Source: an uncultured Porphyromonas sp.
GTDB taxonomy: Bacteria; Bacteroidota; Bacteroidia; Bacteroidales; Porphyromonadaceae
DNA length: 6,091 bases
NCBI GenBank assembly: GCA_945867245.1
Contig: CAMBHQ010000058.1
Location: 1 to 6,091, forward strand
Reading direction: 5' to 3'
The notes beneath the pieces were generated by a model. It saw nothing but the letters and a program-made list of their open reading frames with translations. It did not search any database and was not told the DNA's origin. Positions 4,369 to 6,091 of the stretch are shown here, one piece after another (the stretch's first letter is position 1; the number at the start of each line of letters is the position of its first letter). Both the position numbers and the translations under genes were made by a program.

Positions 4369-6091
4369 ATGACGGCAAGATTTCTAACTACAGCAACGGT
4401 TCTCGTTTGTGCAGCTTCGCTCTCGGCCCAGCAACTCAGAGTAGAGGGGCGTGTGGTGGACGCTCAGGCACAGCCAATAGGCTCTGCTAGCGTAAAGCTC
4501 AGAGGGGAGAAGACTCAGACCCTGACGAATGCAGATGGGCGCTTTGCCCTAGAGTGTCGTCGTGGCCAGCAACTCGTTATCAGTGCCACAGGCTACAAAG
4601 CCCAAGAGCTCGTCGTGCTAGACTCTGTCCTCACCGTACGCCTCTCTGCCCTCGAGAGCCAGAGTAGTAGCGAGGGCAATATCAGTACGACGACGCGTAC
4701 GGCTACCTCTATCTATGGCTCAGCCAAGCCCCTGTGGGTCCTCAACGGCATCATCCTAGAGGATAACATAAACCTAAACCTCGAGGACCTCGGAGGCGGT
4801 GATGCCAAGCAACGTATTGCCTCGGCCATCTCGGGTCTTAATGCGGACGATATAGAGAGCTTCAGAGTCCTCAAGGATGCCTCTACCCTGTCTATCTATG
4901 GGCCTCGTGCTATCGGGGGCGTTATCGTCGTCCAGACGCGTAAGGGCTCTGCGGGAACTAATAGCATATCCTATGTAAGCGAGCTAAGCTATCGCTTCAA
5001 GCCCTCGTACAACGACTTCAACATCATGAACTCTCAGGACCACCTATCGGTCCTGCTCGAGATGGAGAAAGGGGGCTCGCTCAGCTTTAGCTCCATGGCC
5101 TCGAGCAAATCCCGAGGCATCTATGGTCGTATGTACGAGCTCTTCTCGGAGGTCGATGATACGGGCACTCCTAAGCTCAGCAATACCCTAGCGGCTAGGC
5201 ATGCCTACCTCTCTGCGGCAGAGCGTCGCAATACAGACTGGTTCGGGCTACTCTACGACGATGTCGTGATGCACAAGCACTCGGTGAGCCTGTCCTCGGG
5301 CTCGGAGAAAGCCAGCTATTATGCTTCGCTCTCGGCACTCTTTGACCCTGGCTGGCAGCGAGGCAATAAGGTCAATGAATACTCAGGCTCTCTGAATGCC
5401 AGCTTTGCTATCAATAAGCGCCTCAAGCTCAACCTTATCACCAATGCCGTCTACTACACGGGGCATAGCGCAGGCGACTATACGCAGTCGTGGTATAGCC
5501 TCAATACGTCTCGGGCTATGGACCCTAGGGAGTACTATACTCGTAGCTACGCCCGCTTCAATATCCTAGAGGAGCTCGGCAATAACTACAAAGACAGCAA
5601 GCAGGCGGACATCAAGCTACAGGCACAGCTACAATACAAGCCCTGGCGACAGCTAGAGCTCTCGGCACTGGCCTCGATACGCTATGTAAACAACCACAGC
5701 GAGAAAAACATCACGGAGGAGTCCAACGTTGCCAAGGCCTATCGGGCTATGGACAACTCGGTTATTCGGAGCAATAATAGTTACCTCTACACGGACCCCT
5801 TCGTGCCAGGGATAGAGCCCATCAGCGTACTGCCAGAGGGGGGCTTTAGGGATGTGAGCAATAACCTCTACACCAACCTCCACTTCCGTAGCACAGCACG
5901 CTGGACGGATGAGCTGGGCGGGGGCAAGCACCAGTATAGCCTGCTCGCTGGTATGGAGGCGACCATGACAGATAAGGATGTGGACTGGAGCCGTGGCTAT
6001 GGGGTGATATATTCTCTGGGCGAGATACCCTTCTTCGCCTACGAAGCCTTCAAGAAGCTCAAGGAGCAGAATGCCAACTACTACACAGTGA
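4369..6091 (+). CDS. SusC/RagA-family TonB-linked outer membrane protein, 3'-partial
   Basis: These outer-membrane transporters import glycans or peptides with a SusD/RagB lipoprotein, energised by TonB. The frame is open to the window edge with 574 codons; the family usually has about 950-1100. Residues 1-20 form a signal peptide ending LSA before QQ. A CarboxypepD_reg-like beta domain follows (about 23-90, EGRVVDAQAQPIGSASV, NADGRF). The plug has PLWVLNG (121-127) and the SusC signature GLNADDIESFRVLKDAS...IYGPRAIGGVIVVQTRKG (156-193). From about 200 on there are alternating strands typical of the barrel. The usual DEVVVTGYG stretch between the first two domains is missing. The start at 4369 gives the best signal peptide; ATG 4358 meets a stop after four codons. 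The ligand is unknown, and a susD-like partner is expected downstream. Confidence 0.94.
   Translation, partial: MTARFLTTATVLVCAASLSAQQLRVEGRVVDAQAQPIGSASVKLRGEKTQTLTNADGRFALECRRGQQLVISATGYKAQELVVLDSVLTVRLSALESQSSSEGNISTTTRTATSIYGSAKPLWVLNGIILEDNINLNLEDLGGGDAKQRIASAISGLNADDIESFRVLKDASTLSIYGPRAIGGVIVVQTRKGSAGTNSISYVSELSYRFKPSYNDFNIMNSQDHLSVLLEMEKGGSLSFSSMASSKSRGIYGRMYELFSEVDDTGTPKLSNTLAARHAYLSAAERRNTDWFGLLYDDVVMHKHSVSLSSGSEKASYYASLSALFDPGWQRGNKVNEYSGSLNASFAINKRLKLNLITNAVYYTGHSAGDYTQSWYSLNTSRAMDPREYYTRSYARFNILEELGNNYKDSKQADIKLQAQLQYKPWRQLELSALASIRYVNNHSEKNITEESNVAKAYRAMDNSVIRSNNSYLYTDPFVPGIEPISVLPEGGFRDVSNNLYTNLHFRSTARWTDELGGGKHQYSLLAGMEATMTDKDVDWSRGYGVIYSLGEIPFFAYEAFKKLKEQNANYYTV

Noticed and set aside
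5653..5931. Minus-strand 92-residue frame inside the SusC-like gene
   Set aside because: It is antisense to an intact, recognisable coding region.

Overview
The window looks like chromosome of a Bacteroidota member close to Porphyromonas. Pointers are a SusC/RagA-type TonB-dependent transporter, promoters of the TAnnTTTG type, general lack of Shine-Dalgarno sites, a Bacteroidales-type GalE, and intergenic DNA rich in short repeats. The genus is an inference. All genes lie on the + strand.

Layout. (1) 1-1508: 3' part of a putative transcriptional regulator or ATP-binding protein with the end of an AlbA_2 (Schlafen-like) domain, a GHKL-type HATPase_c_4 domain and a helical C-terminus; its start lies before the window. 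(2) 1509-1767: a gap framed by two 35-bp direct repeats, 31/35 identical. (3) 1768-2799: galE, complete. (4) 2825-4272: a 1448-bp block bounded by 163-bp inverted repeats (151/163 identical). From left to right it holds the left arm, a strong intrinsic terminator (3001-3045), six units of a 23-bp tandem repeat (3061-3198), a Bacteroidetes -7 box (3248), a phage-lysozyme-like N-acetylmuramoyl-L-alanine amidase, an overlapping 81-aa holin-like membrane protein, and the right arm. (5) 4273-4368: a second -7 box and a perfect 15-bp dyad built from the terminal motif of the arms. (6) 4369-6091: a SusC/RagA-family outer-membrane transporter, open at the window edge.

How the genes fit together. GalE supplies UDP-galactose (possibly UDP-GalNAc too) for surface glycans. 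The SusC-like protein imports an unknown oligosaccharide or peptide, presumably with a SusD-like lipoprotein encoded further on. The amidase and holin-like protein resemble a two-gene lysis cassette, but no other phage gene is visible and the pair sits alone between inverted repeats.

The most notable material is this repeat-framed cassette. Its arms carry a hairpin with a compensatory base-pair change, its promoter is preceded by a 23-bp minisatellite with a palindromic core, and its end motif recurs as a dyad in the leader of the SusC-like gene. Porphyromonas gingivalis is known to carry a MITE (BrickBuilt) containing a 23-nt tandem minisatellite; whether this array is related cannot be judged here.
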